6,047 nucleotides of DNA, taken from positions 1-6,047 of the forward strand of contig JAKUTA010000081.1 in the NCBI GenBank assembly GCA_022447885.1. The letters are read 5' to 3'. Positions 1-5,526 of the stretch are shown piece after piece (within the stretch, counting starts at the first letter, position 1; each line of letters begins with the position of its first letter). This stretch comes from Candidatus Poseidoniales archaeon (GTDB lineage: Archaea; Thermoplasmatota; Poseidoniia; Poseidoniales; Thalassarchaeaceae). The notes under the pieces were generated by a model that was not told where the DNA came from, ran no database searches, and saw only the letters and a list, made by a program, of their open reading frames with translations. A program made the position numbers and the translations under genes.

Positions 1-299
1 AGTTGACCCGAACCGAGCAACTTGTCGATGCCCTGTTGGGTGAGATTGACCGAATCACCCTCGCCTGCGAGCGCTTCGAGCGCGCTCACATTGCAGGTGA
101 TGTGGTAGGTGCACAGACTCGGGTCGCGGTTGAATCCGTGCATGCCCCAGTGGCCAGGCATGAACTTGATGCGCGTCATCAGACGGTGCTTGCCGATGCC
201 CGCAAGGCCCCGCCCGCCTCTGAGTCCGGCGCCGCGGCCTGCCTTCTTGCCGCGGCCGTGGTAACGGCTGCCGCGGAACTTATTGGTACGTGATGGCAT
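1..299 (-). CDS. rpl15: Large-subunit ribosomal protein uL15 (L15), 5' part, cut by window edge
   Basis: This is the N-terminal 99 residues of uL15, which in the large subunit threads a basic extended tail through 23S rRNA. The start MPSRTNKFRGSR followed by a Gly/Arg/Lys-rich stretch (residues 8-35, with GRGKKAGRGAG and LRGGRGLAG) is the hallmark of archaeal L15. It is followed by GKHRLM and by the family's aromatic/Gly segment, here HWGMHGF. The ATG at 299 is preceded by GGAGG at 309-313, which begins in the TAG stop of uL30 and lies 9 nt from the start. The gap to uL30 is 13 nt. The remainder of the protein lies beyond position 1, where secY would usually follow in archaea. Identity is secure from the N-terminal signature and the operon position. 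Confidence 0.95.
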   Translation of the reverse strand, partial: MPSRTNKFRGSRYHGRGKKAGRGAGLRGGRGLAGIGKHRLMTRIKFMPGHWGMHGFNRDPSLCTYHITCNVSALEALAGEGDSVNLTQQGIDKLLGSGQ

Positions 300-312
300 T
301 CTCTCATTCCTC

Positions 313-783
313 CTACAACATCCTCTGGGCGAGATCGGTGATCGCCGAACCTCTGTTTCCTAGCGCGCCACCGATGGTGAAAGCGCGCTTGATTCCGCCC
401 CATCCTTTTGCGCCACGCGGGGGGTGCATGCGGAACACTCGCTTCAGCGAGGGCATGTCCTTCACGGTCGCCTCGCCGCTGGCGATGGCGGCTGCGAACG
501 CAGCGATCGACTTGTGCTCGGTCTCCGCCTTGACATCGGCGTCGGACACCGGCTTGTCGCCGATGAGACGGCCGCGTTCGCGGATGAGTTCTTCGACCGC
601 TTCAGCGGTGGCCACTCCCCAGGTGACGTAATCCTTCGACTTGTACAGCATGCCAGCGTAGGTGTCACTCTCGGGTATGAGCACTGCGTGGTTCACGCGG
701 GTGAGGTTGAGGTGGCCCATCGTATCCTTGATGGAGCGCTCGACTCCTTGGTTGGCGCGCACGCGGATCACGAGCCAGGTCAT
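313..783 (-). CDS. rpl30: Large-subunit ribosomal protein uL30 (L30), archaeal long form
   Basis: The product is a 156-residue L30, the long archaeal/eukaryotic version (compare L7 in eukaryotes) rather than the roughly 60-residue bacterial form. The ferredoxin-like L30 core is at residues 1-55: WLVIRVRANQGV, then L27 to I36 with the LNLTRVNHAVLIP motif, then a segment ending in KDYVTWG. The helical extension follows (residues 58-105), and the C-terminal part carries FRMHPPRGAKGWGGIKR, typical of archaeal L30. The ATG at 783 overlaps the uS5 stop as ATGA, and GGGGAGG at 792-798 lies 8 nt upstream inside uS5, so translation is probably coupled. The stop is TAG, whereas the complete genes upstream in the window end in TGA. 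No truncation or unusual feature is visible. Confidence 0.95.
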   Translation of the reverse strand: MTWLVIRVRANQGVERSIKDTMGHLNLTRVNHAVLIPESDTYAGMLYKSKDYVTWGVATAEAVEELIRERGRLIGDKPVSDADVKAETEHKSIAAFAAAIASGEATVKDMPSLKRVFRMHPPRGAKGWGGIKRAFTIGGALGNRGSAITDLAQRML

Positions 784-1568
784 CCGATATTCCTCCCCGT
801 GTTCATGAACAGGCGCTCCTTGTCTTCGGTGCTGACGCGGGCCGAGTTCAACTGCTTGAGCGCGTTGAAGGTGGCGCGGGCGAAGTTGATCGTCGTGCGG
901 GTCTGGCCCCTCGTCTTCGAGTAGATGTCCGTGATGCCTGCCAGGCGCAGCACCGCCCTTCCGGTCTCACCGATGACCAGCCCCTTGCCAGCGGGGGCGG
1001 GGATGAGGGTGACGCGGGTGGAGCCGCAGCGGCCGGTCACCTTGAACGGGATGCTGGTGCCGCCTCCGTGACTGGATTCCCACGAGCCGTTGCCGCGCAT
1101 CACCTCGATGATGTCCAGTTTGGCGACGTCGATCGACTTGCGAATCGTGCTGGCGACGTCCTTGCCCTTGCAGATGGCGAGCCCGACATAACCGTCGCCG
1201 TTGCCGACGCACGCCATGACGTTGAAGCGCACGCGGCGACCCGAGTCGGTCATCCTCTGGATCATGTTGACGTTGATCACATGGTCATCGAGACCAGGCA
1301 GGAGCGCATCGATGATCTCGACCTCCCTGATGGGCAGGCCGGTGTCGATCGCCTGCTCGTAGGAGAGGATCTTTCCATCAGTGATCATCCGGCCGAGACG
1401 GGTCTTGGGTTGCCAGTTGCGCAGCGCGGCGTAGGTGTCCTGCTCTCCACGGCGACGGCGCCGCGGGCCGTCGTCGGTCTCGGGTTGCGGAGCGAGCGCT
1501 AGCGCGATGCCCGGAGCGAGCAGGGACGGATCCTCTGGTGGTATCGGTTCAGGAGTTTCGTCGGTCAT
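780..1568 (-). CDS. rps5: Small-subunit ribosomal protein uS5 (S5)
   Basis: uS5 binds near the mRNA entry channel and decoding region of the 30S subunit. The archaeal core begins at about residue 50 (NWQPKTRLGRM). The S5 N-terminal RNA-binding domain includes EVEIIDALLPGL (82-93) and QRMTDSGRRVRFNVMA (104-119), then the Gly-rich loop VGNGDGYVGLA (121-131). The C-terminal domain includes SIPFKVTGRCGSTRV (172-186), PAPAGKGLV (190-198) and the LAGITDIYSKTRGQT segment (209-223). At 262 residues it is somewhat longer than usual. The excess is an N-terminal tail of about 45 residues rich in Pro and acidic residues that ends in five consecutive arginines (36-40). The ATG at 1568 follows uL18 by 3 nt, with GAGGGGG at 1577-1583 lying 8 nt upstream. 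Confidence 0.96.
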   Translation of the reverse strand: MTDETPEPIPPEDPSLLAPGIALALAPQPETDDGPRRRRRGEQDTYAALRNWQPKTRLGRMITDGKILSYEQAIDTGLPIREVEIIDALLPGLDDHVINVNMIQRMTDSGRRVRFNVMACVGNGDGYVGLAICKGKDVASTIRKSIDVAKLDIIEVMRGNGSWESSHGGGTSIPFKVTGRCGSTRVTLIPAPAGKGLVIGETGRAVLRLAGITDIYSKTRGQTRTTINFARATFNALKQLNSARVSTEDKERLFMNTGRNIG

Positions 1569-1571
1569 GCA

Positions 1572-2081
1572 TCATGCCCCCTCGATTGACTTGCGCGTCT
1601 TCTCGACGGCCTTGGCGAGTTTGCCATCGATGTGTTCCCCTGCGAGACGGCTCTCGTCGGGAAGCACGGATTCGGAATGCGGGATGTCCAAGCCACCGTC
1701 GACCATGCCCTTGAGGGCGGCGAACACCCGGTTGCCCCGTGTCGAGGCGGCAAGCCCGATGTCGAGCACCGCCGAGTCGTGACCGGCTGCCGTCGCCCGC
1801 TTGGCGAGCGCGTAACCGGCGAGATAACAGGCGGGAACGGACTTGCGCGACGCCTTCTTGGGCCACTTGAAGTCATTGACCAGCATCGCGCCGCTGCTGG
1901 CGGCGAGCACCTTGTCGCCGTCCGGCTCATAATCGACGAGTTGGCAGACGATCTGCGTGTTCGACACGCGCACCACCGCCCTCGGTTTTCCGCCGCGCAG
2001 CAGTTTGAGCCGGCGACGGTAGTCAGTCAGGCCAGCCTCTCGGCGGCGATAGCGCATCCTCTGTCGCTTTCCGTATGCCAT
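1572..2081 (-). CDS. rpl18: Large-subunit ribosomal protein uL18 (L18)
   Basis: uL18 binds 5S rRNA together with uL5 in the central protuberance. The protein starts MAYGKRQRMRYRRREAG, the basic N-terminus of archaeal L18. It continues with TDYRRRLKLLRGGKPRAVVRVSN (19-41), the beta segment QIVCQLVDYEPDGD, and the most conserved stretch, AVLDIGLAASTRGNRVFAALKG with MVDGGLDIPHSE (residues 104-137). About 169 residues is close to the usual archaeal length, allowing for a short C-terminal helix. Two adjacent ATGs exist (2084 and 2081). I prefer 2081 because it forms a TGATG overlap with the eL19 stop, gives better spacing from the GGAGGTGAT site, and yields the conserved MA-x-G start. The alternative adds a single Met. 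Confidence 0.95.
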   Translation of the reverse strand: MAYGKRQRMRYRRREAGLTDYRRRLKLLRGGKPRAVVRVSNTQIVCQLVDYEPDGDKVLAASSGAMLVNDFKWPKKASRKSVPACYLAGYALAKRATAAGHDSAVLDIGLAASTRGNRVFAALKGMVDGGLDIPHSESVLPDESRLAGEHIDGKLAKAVEKTRKSIEGA

Positions 2082-2557
2082 CATTCATCACCTCCAACTT
2101 CGATTCCTTCGAGTTTCATGTTCGCCCGCAGGTGGGCGACAGAGCGGTAGGAACCACCCTTCGCCTTGCGGTAGTAGTAACGATACCGCGACGGGGTCAG
2201 GATGCCGGAGCCGCGCAGTTCCTTGAGCAGGCGACGCTGTGCACGGATGTGGCGCATCCAGCGGTTCTTCTTCGGGTCGCGGGCGTTGGCGGAACCCAAC
2301 CTGCTGCCGTGGCCCTTGCGACGCCCCTTGGCACGTTGCGACTTCAGTTTGCGCGCTCGCACCCTGCTGGTTCCCTGCACCGGCTTGGCACGGATGACAT
2401 CCATCTCGATGAGTTCACGAATGTCCACCTTCTGCACTGCGCTGGACACCTGGTCGAGGTAGTTCGGGTTGACCCACACTCGATTCTCACCCACCTCCTC
2501 ACCGAGTTGGATGGAGAGTATCTCCGCTGCAAGGCGCTTCTGGTTAGTCAAATGCAT
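2081..2557 (-). CDS. rpl19e: Large-subunit ribosomal protein eL19 (L19e)
   Basis: eL19 is an archaeal/eukaryotic-specific, largely helical protein of the large subunit that contacts 23S rRNA near the peptide exit side. It has no bacterial homologue, so it is strong evidence for an archaeal origin. The N-terminus reads MHLTNQKRLAAEIL, followed by GENRVWVNP (23-31) and the helix ending in VDIRELIEMDVIRAKP (44-59). The basic arm RKLKSQRAKGRRKGHGSRLG (69-88) comes next, then RWMRHIRAQRRLLKELR (99-115) and the YRYYYRKAKGGSYRS segment (124-139). The length of 158 is normal. The start overlaps the eL32 stop as TGATG, with AGGAGGGG at 2564-2571 upstream. The C-terminal GGDE is encoded by the SD of uL18. 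Confidence 0.96.
   Translation of the reverse strand: MHLTNQKRLAAEILSIQLGEEVGENRVWVNPNYLDQVSSAVQKVDIRELIEMDVIRAKPVQGTSRVRARKLKSQRAKGRRKGHGSRLGSANARDPKKNRWMRHIRAQRRLLKELRGSGILTPSRYRYYYRKAKGGSYRSVAHLRANMKLEGIEVGGDE
2087..2095 (-). promoter_or_regulatory. Shine-Dalgarno of uL18, embedded in the end of eL19
   Basis: On the minus strand the site reads GGAGGTGAT, a nine-base match to the conserved 3' end of archaeal 16S rRNA. It lies in the last codons of eL19, encoding Gly-Gly-Asp, and is followed by GAATGATGG. Spacing from GGAGGT is 5 nt to the ATG at 2084 and 8 nt to the ATG at 2081, so the second is favoured but both are usable. Confidence 0.8.
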
Positions 2558-3174
2558 CAGACGCCCCTCCTGCGGTTGAGCACGCGAATGCCGAGTTCGT
2601 CGGCTCGCTCGTGAATGGTTGCTCGCTTGCGCCCACCTACGCGGGCGCCGACGCGCGCCGCCTCCGTGTTCGGGTCGATGGCATCGAGATCGTCGGGTCG
2701 GTGGACCATCACCTCGCGGAATCCTGACGGGTGCAGGCCACGCACGGAAGCGAGTTTGCCGAAGCCGATCCGCGCCATCGGCGGGCGGTACTTGCGGTTC
2801 TTGCGCATCGAGCTGTCATTGCCCTTCGGCTTGCGCCATCCGGTGCGGGAGAGGCGACGGTAGCGGAACCACTCCTGACGCCTGAAGGCGGGCTGCTTCT
2901 TCAATTGCGCCTTGCGGAAAGCGAGCGCTGCCTTGGTCTCATCATCGAGTTTCGGCTTCTGACGGGCGACGTGGATCCTCTCCTCGTCCCAGTCCTCATC
3001 ATCCTCGAGGTCATCGAAGTCGTCGTCGAACTCCTCGTCCTCCTCGTCCCCTGAAGTGGAGTCATCTTCGAGCAGGCGAGCGATCAGGTCAGCCTTCTTC
3101 CCAGACAGGGGAAGGCCCCGCTCGCGCAGGACATCCTTGAGTTCAGCGACTGTCATGTCTTCGTGTTCGCTCAT
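2557..3174 (-). CDS. rpl32e: Large-subunit ribosomal protein eL32 (L32e) with N-terminal SAP-like domain
   Basis: The C-terminal half is a standard eL32: PAFRRQEWFRYRRL (95-108), a WRKPKGNDS-type segment (113-121), KYRPPMARIGFG (128-139), LHPSGFREVMVHRP (147-160), then VGGRKRA (179-185) and a final VLNRRRGV. eL32 is an archaeal/eukaryotic large-subunit protein that binds 23S rRNA. Residues 7-37 look like a SAP helix-extended-helix motif, with MTVAELKDVLRERGL, then SGKKADLIARLLE. Next comes a strongly acidic tract (36-65) with runs of Asp and Glu, then a charged helix (80-93). Archaeal eL32 often has a variable N-terminal extension, in halophiles an HhH-like one. A SAP-like one is a lineage feature I infer from the pattern. 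The start lies 3 nt after the uL6 stop. Confidence 0.95.
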   Translation of the reverse strand: MSEHEDMTVAELKDVLRERGLPLSGKKADLIARLLEDDSTSGDEEDEEFDDDFDDLEDDEDWDEERIHVARQKPKLDDETKAALAFRKAQLKKQPAFRRQEWFRYRRLSRTGWRKPKGNDSSMRKNRKYRPPMARIGFGKLASVRGLHPSGFREVMVHRPDDLDAIDPNTEAARVGARVGGRKRATIHERADELGIRVLNRRRGV

Positions 3175-3177
3175 CTC

Positions 3178-3735
3178 TCAGTCCCCCTTGGATACGATGT
3201 AGATGCCGTCCTGGAACACGCGGCGGTCCCGTCCGGTGATGCGGCAGGCGCGCTCGATGATAGCCGCAGTCTGTCCGACCTTCTCCCGGTCGATTCCCGT
3301 GATGACCACGTGCACCTTCTTCTCGACCTTCACCTCGACGCCGTCCTTGTGATACAACAGGCCAGCCTGACGCGGCACCTTCTCGCCGAGCAGGTTGGTG
3401 ACAGTGAACAGTGAGTGGTCGGAGTTGACCGCGAGCGTCATCGGGAAGTGGCTGTAGACAGCCTTCATGCGGTACACGAACCCTTCAGTGACACCGCGCA
3501 CCATGTTGGTGATGTGCGCGCGCCAGGTGCCGGCGACCGCCTTCTCCTTGCGTCTGGGCAACTCGATATCGACGACCAGTGAGCCATTCTGCTGAGTGAG
3601 TTGCACGCGGGCGTGGTGGAAATCACGGCTCATGCTCCCATTGGGTCCCGTGACAGTGAGGATGGATCCAGAGAGGTCGGCGCTGACGCCCTCGGGAAGC
3701 GCGATCTCGTGTTGGATGTGGTCGAGCTTCACCAT
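3178..3735 (-). CDS. rpl6: Large-subunit ribosomal protein uL6 (L6)
   Basis: uL6 is a two-domain 23S rRNA-binding protein near the stalk base and the sarcin-ricin loop. Domain 1 has the IALPEGVSADLSGSILTVTGPNGSMSR pattern (residues 11-37) and the conserved segment with TWRAHITNMVRGVTEGFVYRM (70-90), followed by KAVYSHFPM, the archaeal/eukaryotic version of the L6 motif. Domain 2 carries LLGEKVPRQAG (115-125), a VEVKVEKKVHVVITGIDREKVGQ segment (133-155), then RACRITGRDRRVFQDGIYIV (162-181). The length of 185 is usual for archaea. The ATG at 3735 is preceded by GAGGTG (3741-3746), which begins inside the TGA stop of uS8. The gap to uS8 is 9 nt. Nothing abnormal is seen. Confidence 0.96.
   Translation of the reverse strand: MVKLDHIQHEIALPEGVSADLSGSILTVTGPNGSMSRDFHHARVQLTQQNGSLVVDIELPRRKEKAVAGTWRAHITNMVRGVTEGFVYRMKAVYSHFPMTLAVNSDHSLFTVTNLLGEKVPRQAGLLYHKDGVEVKVEKKVHVVITGIDREKVGQTAAIIERACRITGRDRRVFQDGIYIVSKGD
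3183..3190 (-). promoter_or_regulatory. Weak Shine-Dalgarno for eL32
   Basis: The minus strand reads CAAGGGGGACTGAGAGATG before the eL32 start. Only the GGGGG core (3183-3187) can pair with the CCUCC end of 16S rRNA, and with at least one mismatch, unlike the GGAGG or GAGGTG sites of most other genes here. eL32 probably depends on ribosomes finishing uL6, whose stop is 3 nt upstream. Confidence 0.4.
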
Positions 3736-3744
3736 GTGTTCACC

Positions 3745-4134
3745 TCAGTAGATGTACGCCAGGAGGCGCCCTCCGATGCGCGCTTCCTTGGCATCGTTGT
3801 GATGCATCACCCCATTGTTGGTGGTGACGATGAGCAGGCCGAAATTCTGCGCCGGGAGGTAGCGTGACTCCCACTTCTCGTAATCGGTACGCTTGACCGA
3901 GTGACGCGGCTTGATGACGCCGCATCGGTTGATCCTGCCGACCAACTTGATCTTGAATGCGCCACCGCGGCCGTTCTCCAGTGTCTCATATTCTCCGATG
4001 TATCCGCCGTGCTGCATGATGTCCAGCATACGGCCGAGCAGTTTGCTCACCGGTTGCACAGTGACCTCGTAGAAGCCAGCCTGTTCTGCGTTGTAGATAC
4101 TCGCGAGAGCATCGTTCAATGGATCGAATTGCAT
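3745..4134 (-). CDS. rps8: Small-subunit ribosomal protein uS8 (S8)
   Basis: uS8 is a primary 16S rRNA-binding protein that organises the central domain of the 30S subunit. The N-terminal domain reads DPLNDALASIYNAEQAG (4-20), as in archaeal S8, then VQPVSKLLGRMLDIMQ (26-41) and GYIGEYE (44-50). The C-terminal domain includes KIKLVGRINRCGVIKPR (61-77) and ends with the family motif FGLLIVTTNNGVM (98-110), then GGRLLAYIY. I place the start at the ATG at 4134, giving 129 residues. A GTG three codons upstream lies within the SD itself, so it is unlikely to be used. The ATG gives the usual MxxDPLxxAL beginning and correct SD spacing. The gap to uS14 is 13 nt. Confidence 0.96.
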   Translation of the reverse strand: MQFDPLNDALASIYNAEQAGFYEVTVQPVSKLLGRMLDIMQHGGYIGEYETLENGRGGAFKIKLVGRINRCGVIKPRHSVKRTDYEKWESRYLPAQNFGLLIVTTNNGVMHHNDAKEARIGGRLLAYIY

Positions 4135-4140
4135 CTCATT

Positions 4141-4149
4141 CACCTCCTC
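4141..4149 (-). promoter_or_regulatory. Shine-Dalgarno of uS8 that fixes its start
   Basis: The minus strand reads GAGGAGGTG here, beginning in the TGA of uS14. The core GGAGGTG ends 6 nt before the ATG at 4134. The GTG triplet at its end (4141-4143) is in frame with uS8 but is part of the SD, which argues against it as the initiation codon. Confidence 0.8.
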
Positions 4150-4300
4150 AACTGTATTTCTTGAACCCGATCTCCGGAGCTATGTCGCGGAAGCACTGGC
4201 GACAGAGCCTGAGGCCATGGCGCCGGATCATGCCCCGCTTGCGGCCACACCTGCGACAGCCGATGCTGCGCCCGATGCGCTCTCCGTGTTCCCTGGCCAT
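4148..4300 (-). CDS. rps14: Small-subunit ribosomal protein uS14 (S14), zinc-binding type
   Basis: This short gene of 50 codons lies between uL5 and uS8. The translation begins MAREHGERIGRSIG and contains a four-cysteine zinc ribbon: C15-RR-C18 and C33-RQ-C36, with GRKRGMIRRHGLRL in between. It ends in FRDIAPEIGFKKYS, the classic archaeal/eukaryotic S14 (eukaryotic S29) C-terminus. uS14 binds 16S rRNA in the head of the 30S subunit. The ATG at 4300 follows the uL5 stop by 3 nt, and GGAGGAG (4307-4313), within the last codons of uL5, lies 6 nt upstream. All four zinc ligands are intact. At 50 residues it is near the family's normal size. Confidence 0.96.
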   Translation of the reverse strand: MAREHGERIGRSIGCRRCGRKRGMIRRHGLRLCRQCFRDIAPEIGFKKYS

Positions 4301-4303
4301 GCT

Positions 4304-4831
4304 TCACTCCTCCATGATCGTGAGGCTGAACTTCTCACGGAACCAATCCTGGGACTGAGACTGGCTGACCCAATGGGACCTGTTCACCGAGTGCTTGCGC
4401 TTGCGTCGACGACTCACTCGGTGGCCGGGCCGCTCGAGCACGACGTTGATGTCCATGCCGAAGATGCCGATCTCCGGGTCGTACTTCATCTCCGCAAAGT
4501 CGGTGTAGTCGGCGACGCCGAACGAGAGGTTGCCTTGGGCGTCGAAGTTGTAGGCGGGCAGGGTGTTATCCCTCGCCCACAGGGCGTCCTTGAGGAACTC
4601 CGCGATCTTCGGCTGGTCGCGCATCGTCACCTTGCAGCCGATCGGGCTGCCCTCGCGCACCTTGAGGTCGCGGTTGGTAGTGCGCGAGATGGTGCGCACC
4701 GGGGTCATGCCGGTGAGCAGGGTGAGAACCCGCTCGGCGAGCAGCAGCCGCTCGCCGCTCTCGCCGACGCCGATGTTCACCGTCACCTTGGTGATGCGCG
4801 GTTCGAGCATCGGATTCTCGGAACTGCTCAT
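4304..4831 (-). CDS. rpl5: Large-subunit ribosomal protein uL5 (L5)
   Basis: uL5 binds 5S rRNA and forms part of the central protuberance, contacting the P-site tRNA and the small subunit. Family marks in order: MLEPRITKVTVNIGVGESGERL (8-29), then LTGMTPVRTISRTTNRD (39-55), REGSPIGCKVTMR (59-71), NLSFGVADYTDF (101-112) and KYDPEIGIFGMDINVVLERPG (116-136). A basic C-terminal region RRRKRKHSVNRSH (141-153) follows. The length of 175 is normal for archaea. The start ATG at 4831 overlaps the eS4 stop as ATGA, and GAGGTGGG (4835-4842) inside eS4 serves as the SD. The last codons, Met-Glu-Glu, provide the SD for uS14. Confidence 0.96.
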   Translation of the reverse strand: MSSSENPMLEPRITKVTVNIGVGESGERLLLAERVLTLLTGMTPVRTISRTTNRDLKVREGSPIGCKVTMRDQPKIAEFLKDALWARDNTLPAYNFDAQGNLSFGVADYTDFAEMKYDPEIGIFGMDINVVLERPGHRVSRRRKRKHSVNRSHWVSQSQSQDWFREKFSLTIMEE

Positions 4832-5526
4832 GAGCCCACCTCGATTCCTGGAAGAACAGTGTTGCCGACGACGAACACATTGCGCTCGACGGTGCCGAAG
4901 TCGCTGAACGTCACCTCGTTGGGCATGCTGGAACGCTTCTCGAGGCGCTCGGCGACGGTGGCGAGACTACCGACGTGCGTGCCTCCGATGAGGTAGGCCG
5001 TGGCTCCCTGTTCGAACACGAAGTGGGCGAGCACCTTCTGCTCGGGAAGTGAGATTCGGAGGCTGTCGCCGGTGTTGTAGGTCTTGGCGCCCTCGTCGAT
5101 GATGTTCCTGCCATCGTGCAGGTTGTACTGAGTGCTGCCACCCCTCACGGTCGTCTTGCCGTCGATGCGGCAGACCTTGGAGGCTGCCTCCTTCGGACTG
5201 ATCTCGCGGTAGCGAAGCTTGCCGTTCTCATCGAGCACGCAGCGGTAGTTGTTCTCACCGACCGTGAGCACGTCCATCAGGCCGACTCCACGACGGGAAT
5301 CGGTCTCGACGCGGCCGTCGACGAGCACCTTGCGAGTGGCGAGCAGACGCTTCACCTCACGCTTGTTGCCGGCGACGCCGAGAACGTCCCTGAGGATGAC
5401 GGTGAGCGCCATGCAGCGGTCGAGCGAATGGCCACCTGGCCGTGGTCTTGTGACCCACACCGTTGTCTTGCGCGGCAGAGCCCAACTGCGCGGCATCGCC
5501 AATCGCTTCAGGTGGCTGGAACTCAT
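4828..5526 (-). CDS. rps4e: Small-subunit ribosomal protein eS4 (S4e)
   Basis: eS4 is an archaeal/eukaryotic small-subunit protein located in the 30S body and unrelated in function to bacterial uS4. The RS4-type N-terminus reads HLKRLAMPRSWALPRK (5-20), then TRPRPGGHSLDRCMALTVI (26-44). An S4-type RNA-binding segment follows (about 40-90), with NKREVKRLLATRKVLVDGRV and VGLMDVLTV. The central S4e domain (about 95-170) includes STQYNLHDGRN and the GDSLRISLP segment. The C-terminal KOW-like part has GGTHVGSLATV (181-191). The 232-residue length is typical. I use the ATG at 5526, which overlaps the uL24 stop as TGATG. A GTG one codon upstream (5529) is in frame but less likely. Confidence 0.95.
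   Translation of the reverse strand: MSSSHLKRLAMPRSWALPRKTTVWVTRPRPGGHSLDRCMALTVILRDVLGVAGNKREVKRLLATRKVLVDGRVETDSRRGVGLMDVLTVGENNYRCVLDENGKLRYREISPKEAASKVCRIDGKTTVRGGSTQYNLHDGRNIIDEGAKTYNTGDSLRISLPEQKVLAHFVFEQGATAYLIGGTHVGSLATVAERLEKRSSMPNEVTFSDFGTVERNVFVVGNTVLPGIEVGS

Noticed and set aside
1632..2150. Plus-strand open frame opposite uL18
   Set aside because: It is fully antisense to a well-conserved gene and has no recognisable domain.
2990..3067. Repetitive trinucleotide-like stretch (TCC/TCG/TCA rich) that might look like a repeat or microsatellite
   Set aside because: It is the antisense of Asp and Glu codons in the acidic tract of eL32, with mixed codons and no exact repeat unit. It is low complexity at the protein level.
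4148..4300. The interval between uL5 and uS8 as possible intergenic or regulatory space
   Set aside because: It translates completely as uS14 with all four zinc-ligand cysteines, so it is a gene.
4217..4996. A long plus-strand open frame of 259 codons opposite uL5 and eS4
   Set aside because: It runs antisense through uS14, uL5 and eS4, which are secure. Its composition (many His, Val, Asp, Leu, Ala) is the usual mirror of GC-rich coding DNA, and it matches no family I recognise.
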